DNA from: Plasmopara viticola
Taxonomy: Eukaryota > Oomycota > Peronosporomycetes > Peronosporales > Peronosporaceae
Direction of reading: 5' to 3'
Length of the DNA: 64,000 nucleotides
Assembly: GCA_001695595.3 (NCBI GenBank)
Contig: MBPM02000013.1
Location: 682,001 to 746,000, forward strand
Shown: positions 45,370 through 57,300 of the stretch, piece by piece
Position numbering within the stretch: position 1 is the stretch's first letter
Layout of the letters: each line of letters begins with the position of its first letter
Made by a program: the position numbers and the translations under genes
Notes under the pieces: model-generated
What the model saw: only the letters and a program-made list of their open reading frames with translations
The model's database searches: none
What the model was told of the DNA's origin: nothing

Positions 45370-48300
45370 CTAACTTGAGACCGTAAACGAGTCGTCTCCC
45401 ATGCCACCGTCTACGCTACTGGCGTCAATACTGGCCGCATACTTGCTAGCGAGCTCGAGGTCAGCTTTAAGCTGCTCCATTCCCGAGGACAGCAATTCCC
45501 AGAGATCAGGCGTCTGGCCTTTTCCGGCGGCAGTCACCTCGTCGTCGTCCGGAAGATCGGTATACTGCGACAGCTGCTGCGTGAGACGATGCGCACGGGC
45601 CGACAAGACATTATTTTCGGCTAGCAGCTCCGCAAGCTTCACACGTAGCTCGTCGTGTGCATTGGTTTCCTCGAAGCGAGTCTGAGCAAGCTGCTCTAGC
45701 TCATCCCGCAACAAATTATTTTCATTAGCAATGCGATCAATCTCCTCACGCGCTTCCTGTTCCACGTGACGGGCGAGCTCTTGTGCTCGGCTGACCTTGT
45801 TTTCACTTTCGCGAGACACATCCTCGCAGTACGCCTTAGATTTTTGCAGCAAATCTTCAAGCTCACGGTTCGTTTCCTCTAGTCGCTTGTTTACACGTTT
45901 GTGCTCGTCCAAGCTTTGAAGCAGATGCGCTTTTTCATCATTCAATTCGCGCAATTGGCCAAGTTTTGCTTCAAGCGAATACTTGTCTTGTTGAACCGCA
46001 CTTAATTGTGCACGGATCTGCTCCAACTCATTCTGAGTACGGTCCAATGTCGACATGTATTCAGTGTGAGTCTGGCGAAGATGCTCGCACTCTCGACTGA
46101 GCTGTATCACCTGCTGGTCCGAAGCTTGTTTATCAGCCTTGTAGCGATTAGCTAGATCTTCTAGCTGGGCCACATCGGATTGGTTGCGTTGCGTTGCCGC
46201 CGTGAGTTCGGCATTCTTACTTTGTAGACTATGGGTAGTATCCGCCAATTGATGCTGAACTTTGGCATGTGCCACCTTGAGCTGCTCAAGCTGACTATGT
46301 GCCACCTGCTGCTGCCTCTCAGCTTCATCACGCATGTTTTGCATCTCGGACACCAACAAAAGATTTTTTTTTGTAAGAGTCTCGACCTGCTTTTGTATCT
46401 CACGTTGGTGCGCGTGCATTGCACTTAGCTGCTGCTCTGCTTGCGTGGCCTTTGTTCGCGATTGTTCCAATGAGCGCGAAAGATCATCGTTTGCACGTTG
46501 CAACTCGCTCGACAAGGCCTGAGTGGAAGTTAACTTCTGTTCGAAAGATATTTGAAGTCGCTTCTGCTCGTGTTCAGCAGCGACGCGCTCTGAAAGAGCA
46601 GTTTGCAACTCTGCAGCAATTGCATCCTTAGCATGTTCTGCCTCTTGCAACTGCTGCTTTAAAGTCTGCTCCTGGCGCTGAAAGTGGCAAATCTTTTGTT
46701 CCAAATGTGTCACTTCACTCTGGACACGATCCAGCTCAGCGCGAGAAATGGTCGATTGCTTGGCCTCAGCGATAGATTGTTGCAAAGTTGCACATTGTTC
46801 TCGCTCACTTTGCAGCTGGACTTTTACATTTGCTAACTCCTCCATCGCAGTTTCCAGACTAGATTGAAGTTCGTATGAATTCTCCAAATTTTCTTGAGCC
46901 ATCTCTTGCAAGTTTTGAAGCTGCTGCTCTAAAGACTTCTTTTCATTCATCTGGTCGCTCACAATACCTTCAAGATTTTGCATTTTCAGTTGCAGCTCTT
47001 GGACGAATTCCTGCGACTGTGTTAATTGTGTCACAACTGCATCCTTTTCCGACCGAGCCTGGTTCAGCTCTTTTTCAACTATACTTAACTGCTCATCGCT
47101 TTTCAAGGCAGCATCCGAGACGTCTCTTAACACGGCGAGCTCCTGCTGCAAGGTTGCGTTAACGGCTTGACATTCATTCAGGTCGGTCTGTGTCTTCATC
47201 AACTCGTCACGCACTTGCTGAAAGCGTTCGGCCTCACTAATCAGCGCCAAGTTTTCTGAGCGAAGCTCTGCAATCTCTGACTCATTAACGTACAGTGCTT
47301 GGTCTTTGTCGATCGCGTTTGCCTGGAAAGCACGAAGCGATTCAATCTCTTGCCTTAAAGAATTTAGCATAGCATCGTCATTTCGCTGAACCTTAGTTAG
47401 CTCATTATGGACTGCGTGAAGACGGTCAAACTCAGTCGAGAGAGCGCTATAATTGTGTTCTAGATTCGACACATGCTCCGCCTTTTCGTTAGCAACATGA
47501 TGCGCCTCTCGAAGCTCTTGCTCCAACTTGGTAATGTGCTTTTCCGGCGACAGCTTTGTGACGCTTGCCTCTTCCTGTTCCTCATCTCCTTCCGACTGCA
47601 CTGAGGAAAGCATTTGATACTGCTCCTCTAGCCAAGCGTTTCGATTGTTCAAGTGCAAATTTAATTCCATCGCCTCGGTCAGCTCGCGTTGAGCAGTAGC
47701 AATTTGCTCCGTAAGAACGCTAATGACACCACCATCACCTTCTTCTACCTTAAACTTGTCATCGTCTTTGCCCGAAACTTCATTATTAATCGTAAAATGG
47801 CTATCAGCTTCCTTCTGCAAATTCGCGAATTGCTGGCTCTTCCGAGTAAGCTGTTCCTGTTGTTCCTCAAGCCTTTTTTCAAGCTCATCAATTTTGTCTT
47901 CGAATGCAGTCTGATCTGGAAGCGCATTTGTACGTGATTCTGCCTGCTTCACCACTGTCTCCGCCGTCGATAGAGCAAGCTGCTGTTTCAACTCCTCGTT
48001 TATTTTCCACAACTCGATGCAATCGTGCTTGTAGTCACCCAGTTCCTGTACCTTTTCTTCGACAATTTTCTTTTGTTCCATGACACGCTTCTCCAATGCC
48101 TCCACTTCGTGCTGGCCTTCCAATTTCACTTGTTGCAATTTTTGTTCGTGTTCTTGGGCTATCTGTTCGAACTCATGTCGGAGCTGCTCAAGAGCTTTCG
48201 CATCCGTCATGCGTTGCGTCTGAGCTGCTTCTAATTCTTGCTTCACTTCCTCAGCTGAAGCTTTGGTCTCACGCAAAGCCAGCTCCGTTTCGGCGAAAGA

Positions 48301-49197
48301 AGCTGTAAGTGCTTCAATTTTCTCTTGACTTGCCTCGAGAGCAATGTCCTTCTCTTTTAGCAACTCCTCATACTTTGCACTCGTTACCTTGCTCGTTGCT
48401 CGAACTGCATCAGCAGCTTCTTCCTTCGCTGCTTCTCGCTCCGCTGTCAATTCTTCAATAAGCTTCTCGTGACTGTCACGAAGTTCATTCAGCTCCTTGT
48501 CTTTTGCTGCTACTGTAGCTTTTAGCTTTCTCATCTCCAGTTCCTTTTCCTGCAGCTCCGCTTCTAGCTGTTTCTTAACTGCAGCCAGCGCATCTCTGAC
48601 CGCAACAATCACCAGTTCAAAAAAGACTATGAACCCTACAAACCCACTTCAATACACTTACCGCATGTCAGTGATATCTTGTACGCGCTCCATGAGCATC
48701 GGCTCAGACGTGTACTCTACTTTGTATTGCAGCTGCACGTTCTGGTCCGTCAGGTCCTCCATCTGCTTCTCCAGGTCTGTAATCTTGGCGGACAAGAGGT
48801 TGCGTTCCTTCTCCATCTACACACAATAACGTCGTTATATATGTCATCGAATTCGTCTTCTCTAAGCAGTATTCCGCACCTGATCCACCAGCGTTCTTTT
48901 CTCGAACTCATGCTCGCCCACCTTGATCATAAGGTTATTCAAACGCTTCAGCAGCATTCGCATTGCGGAGTCATCATTCTCCCCATCACTTTTAGTGCTA
49001 TTAACATCGACGACGGGGTTCACGCGTCGGGGCTCAGTTGAAAGAGGTAGCGGTGAAGTAGGAACCAAAGGCTCGAGGGGCGATGGCGTAACAGGCGGTG
49101 TCGAGTGCTGTGGAGATACTGGCGTCTTTACAGGCACCTCTACTGACTGTGCGCTGTCCGCTTCGTTCTCGTTGTCGCCAAAGAGCACGGTCCACAT
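45370..49197 (-). CDS. Large coiled-coil protein, 1232 residues
   Basis: Three exons, 49197-48880, 48816-48662 and 48595-45370, with introns of 63 and 66 nt; all phases agree. The N-terminal 80 residues are Pro/Ser/Thr-rich and acidic (PVSPQHSTPPVTPS). From about residue 80 to 1190 the sequence is almost continuous heptad-type helix rich in E, Q, L, K and A, with short breaks. The C terminus is acidic and ends DSFTVSS. Such long rods occur in golgins, myosin tails and centrosome or basal-body proteins. No GRIP domain, motor or membrane anchor is visible, so the class is undecided. It is divergent from NOG1, with ATGs 220 nt apart. Confidence 0.85.
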
Positions 49198-49417
49198 GGC
49201 GTACGTCGTTAATGTGCAATGCGGAATGCGACCGAGTGGGAAAGACTGCAGAATAGACTAAGATATCCAGATCGATAGGGCCCGCGCGAATCCGTGTAGA
49301 CGTACCCGAATTAAGGTACACCTGCTTAGCGCCAACCAAACGTAGGCTGCGAGAAACACTTGTACTCGTTCATTAACCTACAAGTAGTTGCCTAGTCGCC
49401 TCGCTTTTGACGTTGGG
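49198..49417. promoter_or_regulatory. Shared divergent promoter region, coiled-coil gene and NOG1
   Basis: 220 nt separate the two ATGs on opposite strands, so the promoters overlap or are adjacent. No known motif was identified. Confidence 0.4.
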
Positions 49418-51412
49418 ATGGTGGTGTACAACTTTAAAAAGATCCAAACGGTGCCGACGGCCAATGACTTTATCGACATTGTGCTTACGCGCACACAGCG
49501 CAAGACGCCGACAGTGATCCATCCTACGTATGCCATTTCGCGCATCCGCGCGTTCTACATGCGCAAAGTGAAGTTTACACAGCAGACGTGCCAAGAGAAA
49601 CTTAGTCAAATCATCGATGACTTTCCGCGCCTTGACGACTTGCACCCGTTTTACGCGGATCTCATAAATATTCTGTACGACCGCGACCACTACAAGTTAG
49701 CGCTCGGCCAAGTGAACACAGCTCGTGCTCTGATTGACAATATTGCCAAGGACTATGTGCGGATGATTAAATATGGTGACTCTCTCTACCGATGCAAGCA
49801 GCTTAAACGAGCCGCGCTGGGTCGAATGTGTACACTACTTAAGAAGCAAAAGGCTTCGCTCGAGTACTTGGAAGAGGTGCGCAAGCACTTGTCGCGTCTG
49901 CCCTCGATTGACCCAAACACCCGCACGTTGCTAGTAACCGGGTTCCCTAACGTAGGGAAGTCGAGTTTCATGAACAAAGTTACGCGCGCAGATGTAGACG
50001 TTCAGCCGTATGCTTTCACGACCAAGGCGTTGTACGTCGGCCATCTGGACTACAAATATTTGCGGTGGCAAGTGATTGATACGCCAGGTATCCTCGATCA
50101 TTCTCTTGAGGATCGTAATACAATCGAAATGCAGGCCGTCACAGCACTTGCCCACTTACAAGCATCCGTTCTGTTTTTTATGGACATTTCTGAACAATGT
50201 GGCTTTACCATTGAGCAACAGCTAAGTCTGTTTGAAAATATTCGCCCGTTGTTTGCGAACAAGCCGCTAGTGCTTGTGTGCAACAAAATCGACCAGATGC
50301 GTTTCGAAGCACTGTCAGAGACCCACCAGAACATGATTAATACGGCAGTAGAGGAGACTAAGGCCAAGTTTTTCACCATGTCGAATCACTCGGAGGAGAA
50401 TGTCATGGAAGTCAGAAATTACGCTTGCGATGAACTTTTGACTCACCGTGTGAATTCAAAGATCAAGGGTAACAAAGTGGCCGATGTGCTCAATCGTCTT
50501 ACCGTCGCTATGCCTGTGGCTCGGGATGATGTAAAGCGTGAGATTACGATTCCAGCTAGTGTCATTGCTGCTCGCAATTCCTCAAACAGCGGAGTTCCAC
50601 GTGTTTTGCTTAAGGACAAGATGAATGCAAATGGTGGGGCTGGTGTCTACTCGTATGACTTCAAAGAGCATTACAAGGGTATGCTTGGCAACGACGATTG
50701 GACACAGGACGCAATCCCAGAGATTTGGAACGGCAAGAACGTTGCCGACTTTGTGGATCCTGAAATTCTCAAGCGTCTCGAGGCTTTGGAGCGGGAAGAA
50801 GACGAGGCAATGGAAAACAATGCGCCAATAGACGAAGATGAAGACATGAGCGACCTGGACGATGAACAGAAAGATAAATTGGCTCGCATTCGAGAGAAAA
50901 AAGCCGTTATTGTAGCGGAACACCGTCAAAATAAGAACAAGAACCACTCGTCTATCGCACGAAAGGTACGTGCGAAGCTTCGCACGCTCACACAAACAAA
51001 GAAGGAGCTGGAGGCTCTTGGCGTCGACACAAGTCACATGAAGCACGCCGAGGCTGTTGTAGCGAAGAGAAAAGCTGGCGAGGAAAGTCGTGGTCGGAAG
51101 CGCCAACGCGAGGACATGGATGTGGACATGGAAGATGCAACCGAGAGCTCTGATTTCCGTGTGCGCGCCCGTGCTAAGTCAGCGATGCGCTCAAAGTCAA
51201 AGAATCGCTCACAATCGTTGGTTACCCCGCGCGACCAGGCCGGGTTTGCCGACAAGGCCGCTATGGCTTCTGTCAAGCGTGCTACTCGACTTACGCAGCG
51301 CAAGGCTGCTAAGATGGGTCGTGCTGGTGAAGCCGACCGAGTATCGGTACCGAAATTGGCAAAGTGGCAGAACTCGGGCAAACGTGGCCAGGGCAATACG
51401 CATTCCCGTTAA
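49418..51412 (+). CDS. NOG1: Nucleolar GTP-binding protein 1 (60S ribosome biogenesis GTPase)
   Basis: A single open frame of 664 residues from ATG 49418 (MVVYNFKKIQTVP), close to the length of yeast and human NOG1. The N-terminal helical bundle is followed by the Obg-type GTPase domain: G1 GFPNVGKSS (175-183), the switch I region with PYAFTTK, G3 DTPG (221-224) and G4 NKID (289-292). The C-terminal half is charged. It contains the conserved basic end (RDQAGFADKAAM, RAGEADR, KLAKWQNSGKRGQG) expected of NOG1, whose C-terminal tail threads into the pre-60S exit tunnel. The role is in pre-60S assembly in the nucleolus and early cytoplasmic maturation. No intron is needed. Confidence 0.95.
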   Translation: MVVYNFKKIQTVPTANDFIDIVLTRTQRKTPTVIHPTYAISRIRAFYMRKVKFTQQTCQEKLSQIIDDFPRLDDLHPFYADLINILYDRDHYKLALGQVNTARALIDNIAKDYVRMIKYGDSLYRCKQLKRAALGRMCTLLKKQKASLEYLEEVRKHLSRLPSIDPNTRTLLVTGFPNVGKSSFMNKVTRADVDVQPYAFTTKALYVGHLDYKYLRWQVIDTPGILDHSLEDRNTIEMQAVTALAHLQASVLFFMDISEQCGFTIEQQLSLFENIRPLFANKPLVLVCNKIDQMRFEALSETHQNMINTAVEETKAKFFTMSNHSEENVMEVRNYACDELLTHRVNSKIKGNKVADVLNRLTVAMPVARDDVKREITIPASVIAARNSSNSGVPRVLLKDKMNANGGAGVYSYDFKEHYKGMLGNDDWTQDAIPEIWNGKNVADFVDPEILKRLEALEREEDEAMENNAPIDEDEDMSDLDDEQKDKLARIREKKAVIVAEHRQNKNKNHSSIARKVRAKLRTLTQTKKELEALGVDTSHMKHAEAVVAKRKAGEESRGRKRQREDMDVDMEDATESSDFRVRARAKSAMRSKSKNRSQSLVTPRDQAGFADKAAMASVKRATRLTQRKAAKMGRAGEADRVSVPKLAKWQNSGKRGQGNTHSR

Positions 51413-53416
51413 GTTACTGTGTCTTGTATCTATCTCGAATACATGTTTGCTTAGACAAATCAACGTGTGAAAAGGGTGTTGTTCTTAATTGTGGTGCATT
51501 TGAAGAGTCAACTTTGGCATCACCATTTCCACTTAAATTGATTACTAGGTAAAACGTGGCTGCAGGTTAAATGTACTCGATTAGAGAATATTTCGCATTT
51601 AGCTTGCAAGATTAATGAAAAGCTGCGGGTGGTGACGCGGAGATCGTCGATAAGATAAAGGTAACCTTCAATTGCCATAGCAACCTTAGCAAGGTTGGAT
51701 CGGTCATCGTTAATGATTCACCCAATTGGCAGCCTTATTTGCTGCCATTTTGCTCATCAGTACAGGCAAATCGACGTGTGATAAATTCTACTTATCAAAC
51801 CTTTAATTTGATGTAGCCCAAATTTTTAGTGAATCGGGAATTGAACCTTTTAACAAAGCCGAACTTTTATATCAAGAACCTGGCTTGCATTGGGAGATCC
51901 TATCGGTATTCATACCTGACTGTTTTGAGTTTTATTTGAATATATATTTTATGAACAATAATGTTCCTGTCATAACGGGAGCAGCGAGCTTGAACGCCTA
52001 TCACACTTTAACGGTAAAATAAAACGACAGCATTCCCTTTTTAATGATAATTTTCGTCTAGAACACACTTCAAAAAATTCAAGACCAGATAGAGTGAGCA
52101 AATGCTCTGTGAAAGATCACATTTCTGCCTGTAATCTCCTCTGAGCATAGGAATGTGTAACCCCGTCAAATTTTCCGTGACACCTTGCGTATGAAAATAA
52201 TTGGCGTGAAGCAGTCAGTGTTCGTGTGAGTCGGTGATTTTGTGTCGTTCTTTATCCGAGCACCGAATCAAATCAAGCCGACGAACTACATAAAACCAAG
52301 TTTTCACAGCTTAGTTATGTAAGTCGTCTGCGCTTTTACCAGAATATGTTTGCGCGGCAGTAGTTCAGTGTGGTCTTGGTTAGGCGACAAATTTATAGGG
52401 GTCGCAATTGTTGAGGCACAACCTCTCCTCAACAGATCCTGATATCTACTACATAGTGAGATCTTCGAGACAAACGCTGTCAATGAAAAGAGTAGCGCCT
52501 GAGCTTTATTATTTAAATTCCTTCATCGAGAATGTTGTCGCGAGATCCGGGGTGTGTACTTTTATTGTGAGCTGATCGACTATTGGATTGATCAGGCTGT
52601 GCCAACGTGAGGATCAAATTCTACGATTTGAGGGTTGTCAGCTACATAAGAAAACAAGGCGTCTTGCATGAGTCATCACGTAAACAAGCAACCGACTCAA
52701 GCTTTTCTACTTCTTTATTACTTAAACTACGAAACCATTTTTTACTACTTCTTTATGATGGCCACAAAATTGGCTGGATGCCATTATTGTCATACCCTCA
52801 GCGCACACATATTAAGCAGAGGAGAAAGCTTTGCTCGACCAATGCCACCTCCGCGTTGCTTGTCACCAGACGCATTGATACACATCTGGTCAATAAAAGT
52901 CTTCTACAGTGAGCCTTTAGAAAAGACTAGCAAAGACGTCGCAACGTCCTTAATCACAGATCGAGACGACGGAAGTAGTAGACGCGCGTGTGCAATTCAC
53001 GTGCTGATTAGTAAGTGATCTACATTCCGAGCAAATTCTGGCTAACTTTCTTGACATGGCTTATATCTCTACCATGTACACATGTTTAAGTAGAAAAAGA
53101 TTGATTTACTAGCCTTCAAAATGATGCGATAACCATCATTCGTGCCAAGATGTATCAAATATAAATGCACCAATCAGCGTTGGTGAAGCCATTCCTTGGA
53201 GCTGCTGCTCGCATCATGAGAAGCGGCGGTCGCTATAAATCCGCAAGCTGTCGAGACACAACGCTGACGCGCGACACGCCACGTAAATACACGCGGCAGT
53301 TAACTATCTATCATTTGAGGAAAACGACGGGAAAAAGTCGTTGCAGTTGAGCGCCTTCGGGTCGCTTCCTGTCTGTCACAGTTGCAAGTTTTACAACCTA
53401 CAAAAACGAATTGACA
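51413..53416. other. Intergenic stretch of 2 kb, no gene seen
   Basis: AT-rich, with short frames only. One plus-strand frame (53165-53350, opening MHQSALVKPFLGAAARIMRS) lies just before the next gene and could be leader sequence or chance. A frame at 52668-53018 contains no recognisable domain. Confidence 0.4.
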
Positions 53417-56400
53417 ATGAGCCCCGCCGTCTGCGGCATGAACGTAGCACTAGGCTCATCTTCATCTGCAGGATGGAACTTGGGTGTACAACGCAGGGAT
53501 CGCAAGGTCTGGACGGTTGCAGCCGAGCGATTGGAGGCTGACGTGGCTGTGCTGCAGCTCACGCTTGTAGAGTTAGAGGAAATGCTTAAACAGCTTATGG
53601 GCGTCGCGCTGCCCAATCCTCGAATTCGGAGCGATGAAATTGCGGCGTTGATTACAGCGCTAGCCCAGATTTTGCCATTGAGTTCGGGTCTGTTGTGCTC
53701 GGAGTACACTCGTTTTGTACTTAAATGTTGCAGCAAGGAACGAGTGTTATTGTCAAGCGTTCAGCTACGGGTTGTCATGACGTTCTTTTTGAAGTTTATT
53801 AAAACGTGTCCGAGCTGGTACACGACTAACTCAATTCGCGCACTTGGCCAACTACTACGTGACAATGCCGACCGGGCGAGTACCGAGTTTGAATTGCTGT
53901 TTGCCGTTCTGATGAAGCATTTGGATCCAGCGGGCGTGGATATCGAAGCTCGTTATGCTGCCACGAGTTGTGTGTCGAACATTTGCACGCAGGCTGGGAA
54001 GACGCCTGAAGTCTATCACTACTTTTCGTCGTTACTGCGAATGGTGGTGGAAAACTTTCGGCAGCAAGCGGTTGGTTTGACGAAAGGCCAGAATGATCGC
54101 ATCCTTGTGAAAGCCTGCACTTCTAGTATGAAGTGCATATTTACGATTATCAACTCGAATTTTGACCGTCTCAATGATCGCATAACTGCAACATTGCCCA
54201 GTCTACTCAGCTCTATGCGTCAAGTTGTAGGCTATGGATTGGTGTTTGAGTTGAATCAGAATGACGTTGTATATTCGTTGCAAGAAGAGATGCATCCAGC
54301 AGAGTCGGATGCGTCAGCCTGTGGGTCTGATAATAGCGCTGGAGGTCGTCAGATTGGAGAGTAAGTGATGTGCTACATTTTAGTGATGCTTTTCTGTCTA
54401 ATGCTGTGTGCCCTGATGTAACTGTTTTGTTCTTAGTGGATTGCTAGCGCGGCTCCGCATTACTGTTTTATGTGCATTTGAAGCTATTGCTCAGCACTTT
54501 CCGAAAACCATTACGTCATCAATGGGTTTATATCTACCTGAGCGGACTACGCCGTATATGACACTATTTAACAATTCTCCGTCACTTCTCACGCTGCTCA
54601 TGATGGATCCAAGCGAAAGGGCTCGAATGACTGCTGCCAAGTTTTTGGATGCGTTTTGGGAGAACATTCCGCTCAAAATGTATTTTCGACGCTCAACCGG
54701 TGCTGGTGCAACCACTACTAAGCTCACATCGTCGATGTCGTTTGCATCGATGCCCAAACGGATTTCGTTGATGTTGTACCAAGTGCACTTGACTTTAGTG
54801 TATTGTATTCAACACGAGAAGGAGTCGGCACCTCTTGCACAAATACTTAAGGTAAGCAAAAATCAGATTGGTTGAGAAGCGCTCGTGTCTTTTAAACTCT
54901 TGCTTTTATATATTGTAGAGCACGGCATCTGTGATTCAGCGTTTTCCGTACGAAAATGTGGCTGCAGTGTTAGAGCAAGAGGAGTTAACGCCAACTTTGG
55001 GGAGCATTTTAAAGGCTTTAGCATCGAGTCTATACGTCGCCGCAGCGTCAACTGGTATGGTTAAATTTATTGTAAACGAATTGGCAGGTGAAGGAGTGGT
55101 TTTTGATTGTATTGCTGTGTCTAGATCATGGTGTGCGGATGGCAAGCTTGTCATGTATGTCAACTTTGCTCAATGTTCAAGACACACTTCCATCCATTTT
55201 AGACTGGATGATGCACACAAGTGACACGGATGACGTTATACGAGTCGCGCATGTATCAATCGTATGTGGCACATGGCTCCTTCGCCGTCGGTCGTTTGTA
55301 GAAGAGCTGTTGCAAATGGCATCTCGGCCTGACGATTCTTCGCGCGCGTTGCTACGTCTCGAGGCCATGTCGCTTTTGTCTAAGATTGCCAAAAATTATG
55401 CGCCAGCTATTAGTGCGAATTGGCAAGGCCTTTCGGAATTTATGCTGGCGGCTTTTCAAGACATGGACCCAAATGTTCGTCTGCAAGCGGTGAAAGTTCT
55501 GGAAAATTACATCAAAGGAGGGAGTTGCAATTTGAATTGTGTTGTACCTATCTATCCATCGTTAAACAACTATCGCGTGGAATGCTTGGAATTTATGGCA
55601 ACGCATTTAGTCCGTGCTTTCTATGACACGTCGCATCATGTTCGCGCGAGTGTTTGTGCATGTTTCACGTTGCTATCGACACAAGACTGGGCTTGGTTGG
55701 GAAAGAGAAAGCAATCTCGTAGACTTCCAGCGTTAGCAGCGAAGAGTGGTGGCTCTAGTGGAGGGAATTCTTCCGTTTCCTGTTTGGAATCTTACATTCG
55801 CATCTTTTTGCAGTCTCCAAAAGACACTTCTCCTGTCGTTCGCGCTGCGGGCTTTCGACTGTTGGGATCGCTTTGTCTTGCGCCAACATTTAAGACTCGT
55901 GCATTTGCAAGCAATGTGGTGAATTTGGCTTTGGACGCTCTCAGTGATTCCACTTTGAATGTACGTGTACGAGCTGCATGGGCTTTGGGCAACGTGTGCA
56001 CTACCCCGGGGCCCGAAACGATCGAAGCAATGGAGTCGCCTTCACTACTGCAGTCTGCGCCGCCGTCATCGTTTGTAACGAGTGTTGAGCCGTCCCATCC
56101 GCTGTTATTTTCGCAAACGCTATACGAGCTTCTGCCAGCCTATCTATTGCGATTAGTGATTGAAAAGATGTTGGTATACATTAATGATAATGACAAGGTG
56201 GCATCGAGCGTAGCGCGCACGTTGGGGCTGGTGTGCCGTTGGATTAGTTTTCCGTCATTCCGTCGCACACTTAGCGCGCCGAAAGATCGAATTTGGTTGG
56301 ACGATCTGTTGGGCCAGACAATGGTTGTGTTGGCTGGCAAGATAAATGCAGGCTCGCCCAAAGTCCGATGGAATGCGTGTCACGCTATTGCTAAGGTGTT

Positions 56401-57070
56401 GCTGTGCCCCGACCTGCCACTTGCGTCGGTGACGTGGGCACCGTCAGTATTTCAAGCCTTACTGATAGCGGTGGCGCAGCAGGAGAATTTTAAGGTACGA
56501 ATCAGTGCCGCGACAGCATTACGTGTCTCGCAAACGCGTAGCGCTTTTGGCTCGTTCTTTCAGTCGGCGTTACGAGCCACTGTGGATGCGCTGGAGACGG
56601 CATCAGATTTGAAAGATGTGACTGAGTTTCGTTACAAGGAGCAATTGGAGACGCAATTGTCCTTCACATTGATTCACTTGATTCACATTGCCACGAACGA
56701 AGACGATTTGCTGATACTAGAGGCGCTTAAAGCGAAGCCTCGAGGGTTTTTGTACGACTGGCTGCTGCATAATCTTCACCGCATGGTCGCAGCGATCGAA
56801 CGAGAGGGTGATGCATGCACTGGTGTAGGTTCAGCTGGAAGTGAGTTGACTGAGGAGAGTCGCGTAGGGGGAAGTGGTGACGCTCACGACGTCAATCCGA
56901 TCAGAAAAGAAGAAGTTTTATCAGCTGTGCGCTCGTTATTGCGCATTCTGGAGAGCCTGAACACGGACAAGGCGTACGCGACCAGCTGCGTTTCGCTGTT
57001 GTATGACGCGAAGATTGGACTTGAGCACGATGTGCTATACTCTAACGAAGATATCCCTTTTGAGCTTTAA
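53417..57070 (+). CDS. HEAT-repeat protein, HEATR6-like
   Basis: Four exons: 53417-54360, 54437-54851, 54919-55054 and 55125-57070, with introns of 76, 67 and 70 nt, all in phase, giving 1146 residues. The third intron uses GTATGG at 55055; a later GTGAAG donor would give an implausible 37-nt intron. The protein is a chain of antiparallel helix pairs with typical HEAT signatures (MDPNVRLQAVKVLENY, RVRAAWALGNV, KVRWNACHAIAKVL, KVRISAATALRV). Its length and the N-terminal helical region followed by HEAT blocks resemble HEATR6 of animals and plants, a little-studied protein. A scaffold role is inferred. Two disordered Ser/Gly-rich inserts are present near residues 290-315 and 590-600. Confidence 0.8.
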
Positions 57071-57300
57071 TTTGAACGGAATTCGTTGGCATCCGATACT
57101 AATTTACCAGCAATTTTCTATATTTTACTATCAATTTCCTCATACCGATGAATAATTGCTAGCTTTTATCACTCCGTGCTAAAAGAACGACTTAAAGCGC
57201 AGCATCTGGAGTGTTCTATGTTTTATATACTTGTCAAAACTAGTCTTTTTTTTTATCACCCCCACCTCCTACTCGTGCACTTTGCTCAGTGTCTGCGGGC

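Noticed and set aside
47689..47937. Antisense frames inside the large coiled-coil gene
   Set aside because: These are Cys/Leu/Ser-rich mirror frames of the Glu/Gln-rich coiled coil and have no independent coding signs.
55088..55124. 37-nt intron in the HEATR6-like gene
   Set aside because: Too short. Donor GTATGG at 55055 gives a normal 70-nt intron in the same phase and a continuous helix.
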